64,000 nt of DNA from Sugiyamaella lignohabitans (Eukaryota; Ascomycota; Dipodascomycetes; Dipodascales; Trichomonascaceae), in assembly GCF_001640025.1 (NCBI RefSeq), contig NC_031672.1, positions 806,001 through 870,000 on the forward strand. The letters are read 5' to 3'. The notes beneath the pieces are model-generated. The model was not told where the DNA came from. It made no database searches and was given only the letters and a program-made list of their open reading frames with translations. Shown here piece after piece: positions 1 through 11,200 of the stretch. Both the position numbers and the translations under genes were made by a program. Every line of letters starts with the position of its first letter. The stretch's first letter is position 1.

Positions 1-1444
1 CCACTGTCAGGCATTACCCGGTGTTTAGGAAACCACCCATTCGCGAATGTTGCCAGTTGATCTATTTTCCGATTCTCTATGTACTTCTCGATGTATTTAT
101 CCAAGTTTATGTAAAGTACAATAAAATATCAATAAGCCGAGTTCTATTTCAGTATTCCAGATTGCTTTTCATCCTAGAGGTTTTAGTGTTACCACAGTAT
201 TTCATTGTCATAATTCAAATATAGAACTACTTCATTGTTCTCTTTTTCATTTAGTATTCTAAGTTTTCATTTTATTCTTTGGTATTAGAAATTCAATAGT
301 CTCTTAGGAAATTGCTGGATTCGTTTAAGAAAAGAAAATAAAAATGGATATTTGGAAAAATAGAATTCTCCCGGAGAAACGTAAAATTACCCGGCCTTGA
401 AGAATTAGTCTTCTAAATCATCCTTTTGATTGTGCGTTACCCGGATAATAGACAAGCTTAATATGAAGAGTTTATGCCGGTTATACGTCCGATATCGATC
501 GTAGTATTCTGAGAGATGGTATTAAAGGTCATAGACTGGAAATCCTGGGTCTCAGACCATCTGAAATGAAAATTTAATTAGCTAATAGACCGGAAATGAC
601 ATCTCATTATAGCATTGTTTTATACATTGATAAGGAAAGTCGAGAGGTTTATGAAGATGATGAAACGGTAGAAGTGGATTTACACTGTATTGAGAAGGCC
701 TACACAGCGTGTCAAAGGTTGCGAAAATATAGTTTCATATGATGACTGATCCCGATCAATACTTCCTGACGGTCGAATTCAAGTTTTGAATTGATTGATA
801 GGCTGGTGGTCGCCGCTAACTGGTTACTGAAACTGAAAAAATGTAGTACTAAATCTCCTTCCTTCACCTATAGAAGGACATCCTCGGTGAACAAAGTACA
901 ATTACCTCAAAAACTCTTTATCAGTATTTACGAAGCATTAAAAAGAACAACCAATATTAGATTTAATACTTTTCAACCCGAACCAAGGTGAAACTCGGCA
1001 AAAGTCTTACCCCCATTTAATGACCTAACCCGTAAAAATATTGTTATCGTGCATAATTGTCACCTGTTGTTTTCTCGACACAACCTGAATGATAACTCAC
1101 TCAACAGAGCACAATCATGGGATAGGCAAAAAATCTTGGTAAAATATGAGTGGAATAAATGCGCATTCTGATTGAGTATATCAGATTAAAAACCAAAATC
1201 AGAGGTTGTGATTCAATCCTCGAAAAAAAGCGACGTCACAGCACGAGCACGATCGTGTGGGGTGCATGCATTTCATTATAACCCCACATCGGCGGCAGAA
1301 GTTTCAAATATAAAAGCTCTATGAGACCGCCTTGGGAACCTTTTTTTTATCTTCCAGGTTTTCATTTTAAATATTGAGCTTCGTAGTCGTTGCACCTAAC
1401 TCAATTAGAAGAATTGAATACTAGGGACAAATAATACTGTAGAA
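1..1444. other. Gene-poor AT-rich stretch
   Basis: I see no convincing gene here; the open frames are short and resemble no family I know. The first 450 bases hold three TTACCCGG octamers (14-21, 387-394, 437-444), which match the core site of the yeast general regulatory factor Reb1. The last 200 bases are probably the promoter of the cyclase-family gene that starts at 1445. Confidence 0.6.
1309..1316 (+). promoter_or_regulatory. TATA box of the cyclase-family gene
   Basis: TATAAAAG lies 129 bases upstream of the ATG at 1445, in an AT-rich leader. Spacing and match are typical of yeast TATA elements; function is inferred. Confidence 0.5.
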
Positions 1445-2455
1445 ATGGGTCAAGTCAAGACATTAGAAGACCTCCCGTCTTACAACCAGCTTCCAAACAA
1501 ACAGAGATTTTGGGAGTGGGGGCCACCTGGTTCTCACGAAGAAGGTCTGGGTAAACAAAACCTGTTGACACCTGAACATGTGGCTAAAAGTGCCAAATCC
1601 GAAATCAAAACTGGAGATAGAATTGGACTGGGATGGGAAATGCATAAACTCGAGTATCCTGCGTTTGGCAGAAAGCACTTCGACTTGAAGATTGATGCTC
1701 GTTCTGAATTCTCACTTGACGACATTTATGAGTTCAATCCACAACAATCGTCTCAATGGGACGGATTCAGGCACTATCAGCAGCCAGTTGCATTCTCTGG
1801 CGCTGATGAAGACAAGCAAAAGGGGAAAGTCGATGGACTATGGTTTGGAGGTGCCAGTAGATCTGAGATTACTGAAAAAGGGTCAACTCGGATTGGTGTA
1901 CACCATTGGGCCCAGCAGGGTATTGTTGGCCGAGGAGTCCTTATTGACTATGCTACTTATGCTGAAGAAAAAGGGATTAAGTATTCATGCTTCGAGCCCA
2001 ATATCATCACCCATGCGGACTTGCAAGGAGCTATTAAACGATTCAATGTGGACATTCAACCAGCAGATATCGTTTTCATCCGTATTGGCCTTCCTAGAGA
2101 ATGGGATAAGTACTCGGATGAAGAGAAGAAAGCCATTCAGGAGCGACCTCCTGAGTTCATGGGTCTGGAGCCCAGCCAGGACAACCTGAGCTGGATCTGG
2201 GACAATCACTTCCCTGCCGTGGCCTCAGATGCCATTGCACTCGAAGTACTTCCCAAAGGTGGCTATCCCAACGGTCTACCCATGCACCAACACCTCCTAG
2301 CGGGCTGGGGAGTCACCATTGGTGAAATTTTTAACCTCGAACCGCTCGCGGAGCTCTGCAAGAAACTCAACCGCTACTCCTTCTTCGTGGCCTCGGTCCC
2401 ACTCAACGCTGTCGGTGCGGTATCTACACCTCCTAATGCAGTAGCTATCTTTTAA
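1445..2455 (+). CDS. Cyclase-family (kynurenine formamidase-like) metal-dependent hydrolase
   Basis: A single exon encodes 336 residues. The protein looks like the fungal branch of the cyclase family (Pfam PF04199), whose bacterial members include kynurenine formamidase KynB. Family signatures visible are the central QWDGFRHYQQP stretch around residues 100-110 (the region that carries metal and substrate ligands), HHWAQQGIVGRGVLIDYA around 160-175, and a C-terminal HQHLLAGWG segment around 280. Length suits the fungal members. The substrate cannot be read from sequence: fungal proteins of this type are mostly uncharacterised, and kynurenine formamidation in yeasts is usually attributed to the unrelated Bna7. 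There is no signal peptide, so it is probably cytosolic. A TATA box lies 129 bases upstream. A GCP half element begins 28 bases after the stop. Confidence 0.85.
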   Translation: MGQVKTLEDLPSYNQLPNKQRFWEWGPPGSHEEGLGKQNLLTPEHVAKSAKSEIKTGDRIGLGWEMHKLEYPAFGRKHFDLKIDARSEFSLDDIYEFNPQQSSQWDGFRHYQQPVAFSGADEDKQKGKVDGLWFGGASRSEITEKGSTRIGVHHWAQQGIVGRGVLIDYATYAEEKGIKYSCFEPNIITHADLQGAIKRFNVDIQPADIVFIRIGLPREWDKYSDEEKKAIQERPPEFMGLEPSQDNLSWIWDNHFPAVASDAIALEVLPKGGYPNGLPMHQHLLAGWGVTIGEIFNLEPLAELCKKLNRYSFFVASVPLNAVGAVSTPPNAVAIF

Positions 2456-2482
2456 ATACAGTCAATTTCGTGTGAACGGTCT

Positions 2483-2550
2483 GCCTCCGGCGGATGGGGC
2501 TCCGCCCCAGACCCTGGTTGCTCCTCTCGCTGCGCTCGAGTCGGGCGTCG
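2483..2550 (+). repeat. GCP solo C half
   Basis: Outer core (here CCTCCGGCGGA, one change), hairpin A with TCC loop, then the C motif with CTGCGCTCGAG. It lies 28 bases after the cyclase stop and faces another C half at 2737; the two enclose about 190 bases of unrelated sequence. Confidence 0.85.
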
Positions 2551-2703
2551 GGCTCCCCCCTGGCAGTGGATTATTAGCGGAATAACAAGCAGTTATCAGA
2601 TGGGTCCGTCAGAAAACTGGTCCTGTTAAGGGAATCTACTATTTTTTTTCCGCGGAAGGTGTTCCTGACGGCCGTTTCGGGCAGCGATCTGAGATGCAGC
2701 GAT

Positions 2704-2722
2704 GTGCCTGATCGTCAGGCAC
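2704..2722. repeat. Short perfect hairpin
   Basis: GTGCCTGA and TCAGGCAC form an 8-bp stem around a 3-base loop, between two facing GCP C halves. Meaning unknown. Confidence 0.5.
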
Positions 2723-2736
2723 GCCAGGACCCTGAC

Positions 2737-2801
2737 GCCCCGACTCGAGCGCAGCGAGAGGAGCAACCAGGGTCTGGGGCGGAGCCCCAGCCGCCGGAGG
2801 C
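2737..2801 (-). repeat. GCP solo C half
   Basis: Reverse orientation: GACTCGAGCGCAGCGAG, hairpin A, then CCGCCGGAGGC. Partner of the copy at 2483 in a C-C arrangement; all clear full elements are B-C. Confidence 0.85.
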
Positions 2802-3075
2802 ACACCTCCTCCCGAAATATCCCCTCGGAAGCCCAAAAATCCAGAAACGGCCCGGAAAAAAACCGGGTCGCAGTTTGCCCCGGTATAGCGTTCAAGCGAG
2901 AAGGATAAGTTCACCGCCGCAGACGGTATTTCAGACAGACGCAGCTGGGATTAGAGTTAGAATACAGAGAGTACGCGTGGATCTGGTTAGTAATTGCAGC
3001 ACCAGAAACAGTAGCGTTGACAGAGGGTGTGGAATCGGTTGTTAGTTGTTTGCCTCGTTGTCTGCTGAATCAATT

Positions 3076-3296
3076 GTAAGTGAATTTTTAGTGGCTTGAA
3101 AAGTGTGTCGAAAGATCGAGCGATCAGACCGCTTCTTGGATAGCATTTCGGTCCGATTGTGGGTTGTAGATTAGCAGGTAACGGGGATATTTCTCGGTTT
3201 GTGGGCCGATGGAGTATTATCAAGTGTGCTGGCAGCTTTGAATCTGGAACTGGGAACCGGAAGGTAATGAGATGCCGGGCTTACTAACATGAATAG
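3076..3296 (+). other. Probable 5'-UTR intron of the Rho GEF gene
   Basis: GTAAGT donor at 3076, branch point TACTAAC at about 3281, acceptor TAG ending at 3296, only 11 bases before the ATG at 3308. Joining the flanks leaves an in-frame TGA upstream of the ATG, so the spliced upstream exon is non-coding. Confidence 0.5.
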
Positions 3297-3307
3297 CGAG
3301 AATCACC

Positions 3308-6300
3308 ATGTACGGACAGCAGCATTCGCAGCAGCATCCACAGCAGGAGCATCCACAGCAGGGGTATCAACAGGGGTATCAACAGGGGTATCAACAGAGG
3401 TATCCACAGGAGTATCAGCAGCAGTATCAACAGGAGTATCAAGAAGGGTATCAGCAAGAGTATCAGCAAGAGTATCAGTATCAACAGCCAAATGTGTCTG
3501 ATAGATACCAACAACCACTGCCTCTGCCGGGACAGAGGCATCCAGAGCTACAGTCTCAGAGTCCGGGATATGGCGGTCAAAGATATGGATATAGAGGTGA
3601 GAAAGAGGCAGCTGTAAATGGTAATGGTATCGGAAATGGACCACCTCTTCCGCCAAAACCATATCAGGCCAATGATGATGGTCTCGTTCGGTTAAATCAG
3701 GCCATGAGCGGAGTCAGGCTGGTAGGACCACGGCAACCGACGACTGGTCAGGGCTTTGGCAACTACAACGATTACACTAGTAATAATAGCAATACCGATA
3801 GTGGTAGTAGTAATATCGGGCGTGGTAAAAGTTATTCTGATGAATATGGAGGCAGTGGTAGTGCTAATGGATTCTCAGCGGTGACAGAATTTGCGGATAG
3901 AAGACCGACTTTCCATCCTTCAGGACCCAGATCCCCTCCACGAACAGGCTCTCCAACGAGAAACTCGTACCAGACAACCCCTGGAAATCTGTATAGCACC
4001 CAAACGGACGGTAGTACTGCTGCTACTTATGGATATTCACAGCCACTAGCACCACAAGTGCCATCTCAAGTACCACCACTAGTACCACCAGTACCAGTAC
4101 TTCAAGCGCCAACAACAGAGTTTCGACACAGCAACCCTACAAACACATTTGATCTGAGCACGCCATCCAGATACGATATAGTAGGGGGTACTGGATCGAT
4201 AAGACCACGATTGCACTTGGATCCACAGCCATCAACACCTCCATCACAACACTATTCTCATCCTCAACAAACTCCTCCATCTCAAGGCTATGTTCATCCT
4301 CAACAACCATCACACCAGTCGTATTCACCACTACCGTTTGTACCGGATCAATATAATAATCAGCGTTCTAACTGGGACGAGCAACCTGTTCAAGTACCTC
4401 GTTTATCACCTATAAATGCAGAGGCTCCGAGGTTCGGTAATGATAATCTGACTCGACAAGCTCCAGTATCTGATTATAGTGATGAAGAAGAGTATGAAGA
4501 AGATTCGTCTTCGTTTGTTAGCGGGATAAGAGAAGAGCTCAACTCGCTCTATCCCAGCTCCCCCTATGGCCAGACTGCAGGAAGAGATACTAGTATAACA
4601 CCACAACAGTACACATATCAATCCACTAGTCCTACAATTGATCGATATTCGTATGGACAAGATTACCAAGCTCAGGTACAGCCTGATCCAAGGTCTGAAT
4701 ATCAACCTCACTATGAACCAGACTACCAAAATCAGCAGCAATATACGAACCATCGACAAAACCAGTCTGATCTCGTTCCAAAGAGACTAAGTTTACCCAG
4801 TCAGTCCAATGTTCTATATCAAGAAAGTGACAGGCAAAACCGACGACTGTCGAACATTGTCGCTGGTGTTTCTAACACACAATTCGACAATAATGTCAGT
4901 ACTGCTGTAAATGCTGGCTCTGATATGTTCCGGTCAACATCAGACGTGTCTCAAGGACCGAGTTATGGAACTGTTCCACAGTCGTCACAATCAAACCCAT
5001 CACCACAACTGAGGCAATGGACTCAGCAACAAACGGCCAATCGTGTTCCTGTAGGCAGTTCTGATCGCATCCCTTCATACGGAAATCAAGCTATACCGGA
5101 GTTTAATCGCAGTCTAACAACATCTGATGTACCTCCTGTGTCAACACTTGCACCGTCTTCTGCATCCGTATACAGCGCCCAGACCGACATGAGCTCGTCA
5201 TTGTTAAGCTCGACACGATCTACTGATAACGATCTGATGATTAAAATGGGACTTCCTGTTATTCCTGATACCGTTCCAGTTTTTGACGCCAGCCGGTTGT
5301 CAAGTCGAGATTACGAACGGTGTAAAGAGATTTGGTCTCTTAGCAGTGTGTCCCAATGGATAGCATCTCTTTTTAGAAACGACTTACAGGTGACCGTGAA
5401 AGAAGTGAATCGTGCTTTAGTGGGATTATTTACACATTATATTCCTACATTGAATTGGCTACATGCCGAAGTCATGGCTGATGATTTTATCAGAACACTG
5501 CGGGCTTCTGGATTCATCACCATCAAGGAAGAAGAAAATACAAAAACCAATCAAGAAAATCGGACCGTGCCAGCATCAGTACCCAAACCTACTATAACCG
5601 GGTTGAAAACAGGGTCGTCTCCATGTGTCCAAATAAACAGTTCTGTCAGTGTTAGCGGAGTATTCCCGATCTTAACAGGAGGTGGTTGCTATTCTAAATA
5701 TTCGCACGAAATAAAAAGAGACCAGGTACAACCATACCGGTGTTACTCGCCGAAATGCTCGCGAACAATACCAGTTCGAGCTGCATTGCCAACGATTGAT
5801 ATTGCCAACGTCGACAGTGCAGCTAATAAAGATTGGGCAACTTGTTACAGTATAGATAAAGCTCAACAACTGGAGATTGGCAAGCGTGAAGTGAGCAGAC
5901 AATCAGCTATCCACGAGCTAATTGCTGGTGAAGAGTCGTATGTCAGCGATTTGAACATTCTGTTGTCAGTTTACGGGGAGTCGCTATCGCGAATTGTCCC
6001 TACAATAATAGACGACCAAGCCGAATTCTGTGCAGCAGCGTTTGGACTGGTTAAGGGCGTCATGAACTGTAATAGTCAGTACCTGTTACGAGGACTGCGA
6101 GAACGACAAGCTCAAGAAAGCCCTTTCATTACTGGAGTCGCCGATATAGTTCTGGAATGGGTCAAACACGCAAAAGAGCCATACATTAGCTATGTCAACA
6201 GTTATCCACAAGTGGATAGACGGATTCGTAAAGAGAAGGAGACCAATATCCCATTCTCTGATTGGTTGGACCGAACTAGTCGCGATGTGCGAACAAAAGG

Positions 6301-8602
6301 TGTTCCACACTCGTTCTATTTCCAACGAGTGATTCCACGATTCCTGCGGTACACAATCCTCCTCAGCGCTATTAAAGACCACACACTAACCTCGAGTCCT
6401 GAGTATCAGCTCCTTGAAAGATGTATCGAGGAATGCAAGACACTAGGCCGCGATTACAACCAGCGACTGGGCGAAATCCAGAAATCCATGGACCTGCTGG
6501 ATCTGGACGAGCAGCTCAGGTGGGAGAACAAAAGCATGAAGCTCGAACTGCGACTAAAAGACGGCAAACGGCGAATCATCCGACGAGGAGAGGTTCTCCG
6601 CAAAGAGGGCCACAGCGTCGACTGGGTTCCCAACCACCTGATTCTGCTCGACAACTACCTCCTCATCGCCAAACGCCGGCCTGACAACAACCTGCATCTC
6701 CTCATGAAAGTAAGTATTCTCCCCACGCTGCCTCCGGCGGCTGGGGCTCCGCCCCGGACCGTCGACGTCCCGACTCGAGCGAAGCGAGAGGAGCAGCGGG
6801 GTCTGGGGCGGAGCCCCAGCCGCCGGAGGCACAACCCGTCCGAGCGAGGAGAACTAACCCTGTAGCCCATTCCGATGGATTTGCTGGTGCTGGAGTCGGC
6901 AGACGACGAGCCTGTGGTGAAGTCGAGCTCGGCAAAGTTGTTGGGATCGAACGTGACTCCTGCTACGGATCATAGGAAGATTGCTGTGAGTAGGAGGTTT
7001 ATTGGCGGGTCAGGACAGACGTCGCCAACGAAACCTGGTATGAGTCCTACATCATTGACGTCGGCAGGGTCTGCTTCGGTGACGATGTTGAATGATGTCG
7101 ATAAAGATAGGGATATTTTGTTCCCATTCAGAATCACCCATGCTGGTTTAGGAGCCAATTTGACTCTGTATACGTTCTCGACTCCAGAAAAGGCCAGGAG
7201 GGACAGAGAGTTGTGGAGAGACGCGATTATGAATGCCAAACGCGAATACAGCTCGGCCGCGACGACTTTGAAGTCGGAACCGTTCAGATTAAGGGTGCTG
7301 GCTGATCAGGCGTTTGGATATGATAGTTCGTCGGCTCCTCAAATTCCGGTACATACTGCTGGAACTGCTTTGGATAGAGCGGTTCGTGAGGCCGAGTCAA
7401 GAACGCCAGTGTCGTTGACAAGGAGCAACGATTCAACTAGTGCTACGTCAGTGTCGACTTTAGTAGACGGTGGAGCTGGTGATGGGCCGAGACAAGTGGT
7501 TAATTCACTCATTAATTCGCCAGTCAATTGTGGTGTCAGCTTTGTATATGCGGATCGCAACGAATATTGTATGCTAGGACTCGACTATGGTGTATATCTT
7601 CATGATAAAAGAGTGGGATCCGTTTGGAAACGATGTTTGACATTGACCCATGTCACTCAGATTGCTGTTATCCAGGATATGAATGTGGCTATTATTCTTG
7701 CTGGTAAGACTCTGGCTTATTATCATTTGGATGTTCTGATTAACCAAGCCACGAAACCCGATACTCAAAAGTCGACGGTTGTTCCTAAAGGATATAAATT
7801 ATCGGAAAAGAACGTCGGATTCTTTGCTACGGGTATCATGCGTGATCGTATTCTATTATTTTATAAAAAGACAGATGGACTCAGTTCGGTGTTCAAGGTT
7901 CTCGAGCCTGTTCGGGAAAAGGGTTCGCAACAGAAACGGTCTAAAGTTCTTTTCTCGCGTGATGAGACATTATCGTCTACAGAGTACTTCAGAGATGTGG
8001 ATAAATTCTACATTCCCACTGAGAGTTATGGAATCAGTCTTTTCAAATCAACGTTTGCTGTTCACACTACAAAAGGATTCGAGCTCTTGTCGTTTGATAC
8101 AAAGTCAACTCCTTTGAGTTTGCCATTGATTGCTCCTCAAGCACTTCAGAACGTGCTTCGAATATCAAGGGGATTCAAGTTCTCTAGTGTCGATAGTTTC
8201 AAGAAGAAAATTGAGTCGTCGAAACCATTGGGTATGTTCCGAGTCACTTCCGAGTCTATTATCCTGTGTTATGCAGAATTTGCTCTTTACACAGACAACG
8301 ATGGTAATCTCAACGATCGGAATGCAGTGTTCTCGTACCTCAGCAAAGCCAAAAAAGTATCTTTCCAAATGCCCCATCTGATTATCTTCGGCGACGAGAT
8401 TATCGAGGTGCGTCGCGTTGATAGGTCTGGTCAGCTGAGACAGGTCATCACAGGCAAACACATTCGCTGCATCGACTCTCGAGACGGCCAAATCAAAGCA
8501 GCTATGGTCCACCCCCTCATTCGCACAAAACAACTGGTGGTCGAGCTCGTGGAAAACGAGTTCGCGGTTATGGACGACACCAGCACCCTGTCCGGGTACT
8601 AA
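3308..8602 (+). CDS. Rho1 guanine nucleotide exchange factor (DEP-DH-PH-CNH), Rom2-type
   Basis: Two exons, 3308-6709 and 6866-8602, give 1712 residues; Saccharomyces Rom2 is about 1350. The first 640 residues are low complexity and begin with tandem YQQ/YQEG repeats. Then follow a DEP domain (about 660-740), the RhoGEF DH domain (about 860-1050, opening with the helix SAIHELIAGEESYVSDLN), a PH domain (about 1077-1262) and a C-terminal citron homology domain (about 1290-1690). This order is that of Rom1/Rom2, which activate Rho1 at the plasma membrane in the cell wall integrity pathway. The 156-bp intron (GTAAGT, CTAAC, TAG) splits the PH domain and restores KPIPMDLLVLE across the junction, a conserved Rom2 motif. 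The intron carries a GCP element. Without splicing the frame would run into the repeat and stop at 6865. Confidence 0.93.
6730..6830. repeat. GCP element lacking the B hairpin, inside an intron
   Basis: 101 bp. The left outer core and hairpin A run directly into GTCGACGT and then a complete C half. It occupies two thirds of the Rho GEF intron and leaves donor and branch point untouched. Confidence 0.9.
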
Positions 8603-8650
8603 CCACTTTATTTATTTTTAATGTCACATGAATTACGGGATGGTTTCACT

Positions 8651-8710
8651 GCCTCCGGCGGCTGGGGCTTCGCCCCAGACCCCACTGCTCCTCTCGCTTC
8701 GCTCGAGTCG
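8651..8710 (+). repeat. GCP solo C half
   Basis: Hairpin A has a TTC loop; C motif intact. Starts 49 bases after the Rho GEF stop codon. Confidence 0.9.
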
Positions 8711-8842
8711 AGGCTCGGGGGAGAGGGCATCTGACTCGGGGAGATAAGAGCGGTTGATGTGTTTGATAGCGGTTAGGGCTCACGTTGTAATAAATAGATC
8801 GGCATTCTCGTGAAGTTTGATTTCTGATTGCCAGTTACTGTC

Positions 8843-10252
8843 ATGGAGTCTGATTCCTTCTTAGATGAGGATTATGTCGAGGGGCCAATGCTGACTCTTG
8901 ACGGGTTGGTCGAAATCTTCCTGCAGACAATTGGTCACCCACTGTTTTGTTGGTCGGTTCCAGTCATATTCTTGGCGTGAGTTATCTTCATCATCAAAAA
9001 CGACCTGGGGTCCAAACACTCGAAGAGTTGAATATTTGATGACTTGAGTGCCATAGGATACTCTGAATTTGGAAATTTGAGGCTGAAATAGAGCTACAGA
9101 ATGGTCTAAAAACGAGCTGGATCGGTACTAACATTGTAGATACAACAATATTGTGATATCAAACCAGGTGCTCTTACTGGTTGGTGTCTGTGGACTTATT
9201 GACGTGATCCATGCTCTGGTTTATGTTAACCAATTGTACTTGGCAGGCTGGTCCTGGCGCGAGTTGAATGCTAAAGAAGATGTGGTAGTCATAACCGGAG
9301 CGAGTTCTGGACTGGGAAGAACGATATCAGCCATGCTGGGAGTCAAGGGGCTCCGAGTAGCAGCGCTAGACATTAAAAAGCCCGAGTTTGATCTCCCGAA
9401 TGTCAAATTCTACTCCTGTGACGTTTCAAGAATGGACTCAGTGACCAAAGTGCGCCAACGAATCGAAGAAGATCTCGGACCAGTCACGGTGCTCATCAAC
9501 AACGCCGGAATAACCTCTAACAAGACAGTCTTAGATCTCTCAGAAACCGAGATAAGAAGGCAAGTACCTACCATCTCCAACTATTACGCACCTCTGATCT
9601 CACCAATTCTGTACTAACAAAGTGCCAGAACACTGGATGTGAACACATTCTCGCATTTCTGGACCATCAAGAACTTTCTGCCGGCCATGCTTGCCAACCG
9701 ACGAGGATATATCATCACCGTATCCTCCGTTCTTGGATATATTGGACCAGCCAAGCTCTGTAAGTCTCCCAGGTGCTAAATACCACATAACAGGGCCGCT
9801 CGACGCCCGACTCGAGCGCAGCGAGAGGAGCAACCAGGGTCCGGGGCGGAGCCCCAGCCGCCGGAGGCAGACCTGAACCCCCTACTAACAATCCAGCTGC
9901 CTACACCGCCTCCAAAGGTGCTCTGATAGCGATGCACGACTCAGTAGCGCACGAAATTCGAGGAACAGGTGTGCGGTCCCTGCTGGTGACGATAGGTCAA
10001 ATGAACACAGGCCTGTTTCGAGGAGTACGAACTCCGAGCGAGTTTCTTGCGCCAGTCGTGCCGGTTGTCGACGCAGCCTCGGCAATTGTCAGTGCAATCG
10101 AAAAGGGCCGATGTGGAGAACTGTCTCTACCACTTTACGCCCAATTGACACCGTGGATACGGGTGCTACCCGCGGGAATCGGCGAGTTCGTGCGATCCGT
10201 CTACGGCATGGACCGAGCCATGGACACATACAACGCCAGTCCGACCAGCTAA
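8843..10252 (+). CDS. Membrane-anchored short-chain dehydrogenase/reductase
   Basis: Four exons (8843-8976, 9140-9559, 9629-9759, 9897-10252) give 346 residues. A hydrophobic N-terminal anchor (about residues 30-70) precedes the Rossmann domain. The cofactor motif TGASSGLG, the NNAG motif and the catalytic YTASK (rebuilt across intron 3) are all present, with ITVSS supplying the catalytic Ser. Layout and anchor resemble the SDR16C/HSD17B11-RDH10 type of lipid-droplet or ER retinol/sterol dehydrogenases; the substrate is unknown. Introns 1 and 3 have GTGAGT and GTAAGT donors, while intron 2 starts with GCAAGT, a GC-AG intron that restores RRTLDVNTF. Intron 3 contains a GCP C half. The gene is convergent with SPC2 and shares one GCP copy with it between the two stops. 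The ATG at 8843 begins exon 1 in frame; no nearer start is available. Confidence 0.88.
9803..9868 (-). repeat. GCP solo C half inside an intron
   Basis: Lies in intron 3 of the SDR gene between donor (9760) and branch point (CTAAC near 9883). Reverse orientation. Confidence 0.9.
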
Positions 10253-10257
10253 CGCTC

Positions 10258-10325
10258 GCGAAGCCAGCACAACGGGGTCTGGGGCAGCGCCCCAGACCCC
10301 GCTGCTCCTCTCGCTTCGCTCGAGT
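10258..10325. repeat. Inside-out GCP copy between convergent stops
   Basis: A B-like inner arm (CTCGCGAAGCCAGC) is fused through hairpin A to a C half. Both CCTCCGGCGGC outer cores are missing, so hairpin A grows to GGGGTCTGGGGC-AGC-GCCCCAGACCCC. It starts about 6 bases after the SDR stop and ends 61 bases from the SPC2 stop. Confidence 0.8.
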
Positions 10326-10385
10326 CGTTGCTAGGGGGAGGTCAGTGGATTGTGGGGACAGAAGAATAAATAGGAATTTTAGAGA

Positions 10386-11200
10386 TTACAGATCCTTTTT
10401 GGGCACGGTGGGGACTACTGAGGCTATAGCCGTTGCGAACTTGTCATAGACAATGAACCCGTTGACGTTGAACCAGTCGGTGAAATTGCCTTTGAGTTCT
10501 TGGGTTTCAACGACTTTGTCGGATTTGTCGCTGATATAGACTGTGACATTGTATTCAGAAGTGGCTTTGGGTGACGAGGTGATAATAGCGATACGGGATC
10601 CGGTCGACGGGTGTTGGCCAAGATACTTTGCGTTTTTCTCGACTTTAGAGATCCAGAATTGGTATGCCAGAGCCAGCACGAAATAAACAGCTACACCAGC
10701 TGCCATCTCATTATAAGCAGCATAAAAACCCTTGGTTCGTTCGAGATAGAACACCAGTCCCGTCATGGCGATGCTCGCGAACCCCAGCGTCAGTCGCACA
10801 TTCTCCTTGCTGAAATCCTGAACATATCCCAAACCCGACAACACCTGTATAGTGCGTTAACATTTGTCCATCGCTCATATCAGACAATGATCTCTACAAC
10901 CCTCCTGGCTACTTACCTTGGCCAGATGGTCGTCCGACGTGTTCTTAAGCTCGGTGGTCGAACTGATTTTCCTGTTAGTTTTCTGTAGAAGGGGTGGGTG
11001 GGGGTGTGCCTCCGGCGGCTGGGGCTCTGCCCCAGACCCCGTGGCTCCTCTCGCTTCGCTCGAGTCGTTTCGTCGACGGTCCCAGCAGTCTCCCGCGAAG
11101 CAGGAGCCACGGGGTCTGGGGCAGAGCCCCAGCCGCCGGAGGCAAATACCCCCCAAAACCCGACTTACTATAAATTGATTCGGCTTTCCTGGCTGCTCAT
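10386..11200 (-). CDS. Signal peptidase complex subunit 2
   Basis: Three exons on the minus strand (11200-11169, 10962-10917, 10844-10386) give 178 residues, the same length as Saccharomyces Spc2. The spliced N-terminus MSSQESRINLYSTTELKN matches the MSSxxxINVYSxxELN start of the yeast protein. Two membrane segments (about residues 50-70 and 75-95) are followed by a lumenal or cytosolic tail with GNFTDWFN. Spc2 is an accessory subunit of the ER signal peptidase that links it to the Sec61 translocon. Exon 1 has only 32 bases. Intron 1 (206 bp) holds a full GCP element, and its acceptor passes over two nearer AGs, one of which would create an immediate stop. The 3' end is convergent with the SDR gene. 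Confidence 0.88.
11008..11143. repeat. Full GCP element (C-B), inside an intron
   Basis: 136 bp: C half, spacer with TTTCGTCGACGGTCCCAGCAG, B half. Lies in SPC2 intron 1. Confidence 0.93.

Larger units (their letters stand above)
2456..3307. other. Intergenic region and 5' leader of the Rho GEF gene
   Basis: Besides the two GCP C halves, this stretch holds a candidate 5'-UTR intron (3076-3296). I see no other gene. Open frames through the GCP halves are translations of the repeat. Confidence 0.6.

Noticed and set aside
21..224. 67-codon frame at the window start
   Set aside because: AT-rich, hydrophobic by composition, no support.
1463..2209. Antisense and alternate-frame ORFs inside the cyclase gene
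   Set aside because: Shadows of a gene with clear family motifs; the same applies to antisense frames inside the other genes.
3284..3662. Antisense frame with VDTPVDTP repeats
   Set aside because: Mirror of the YQQ repeat that encodes the N-terminus of the Rho GEF.
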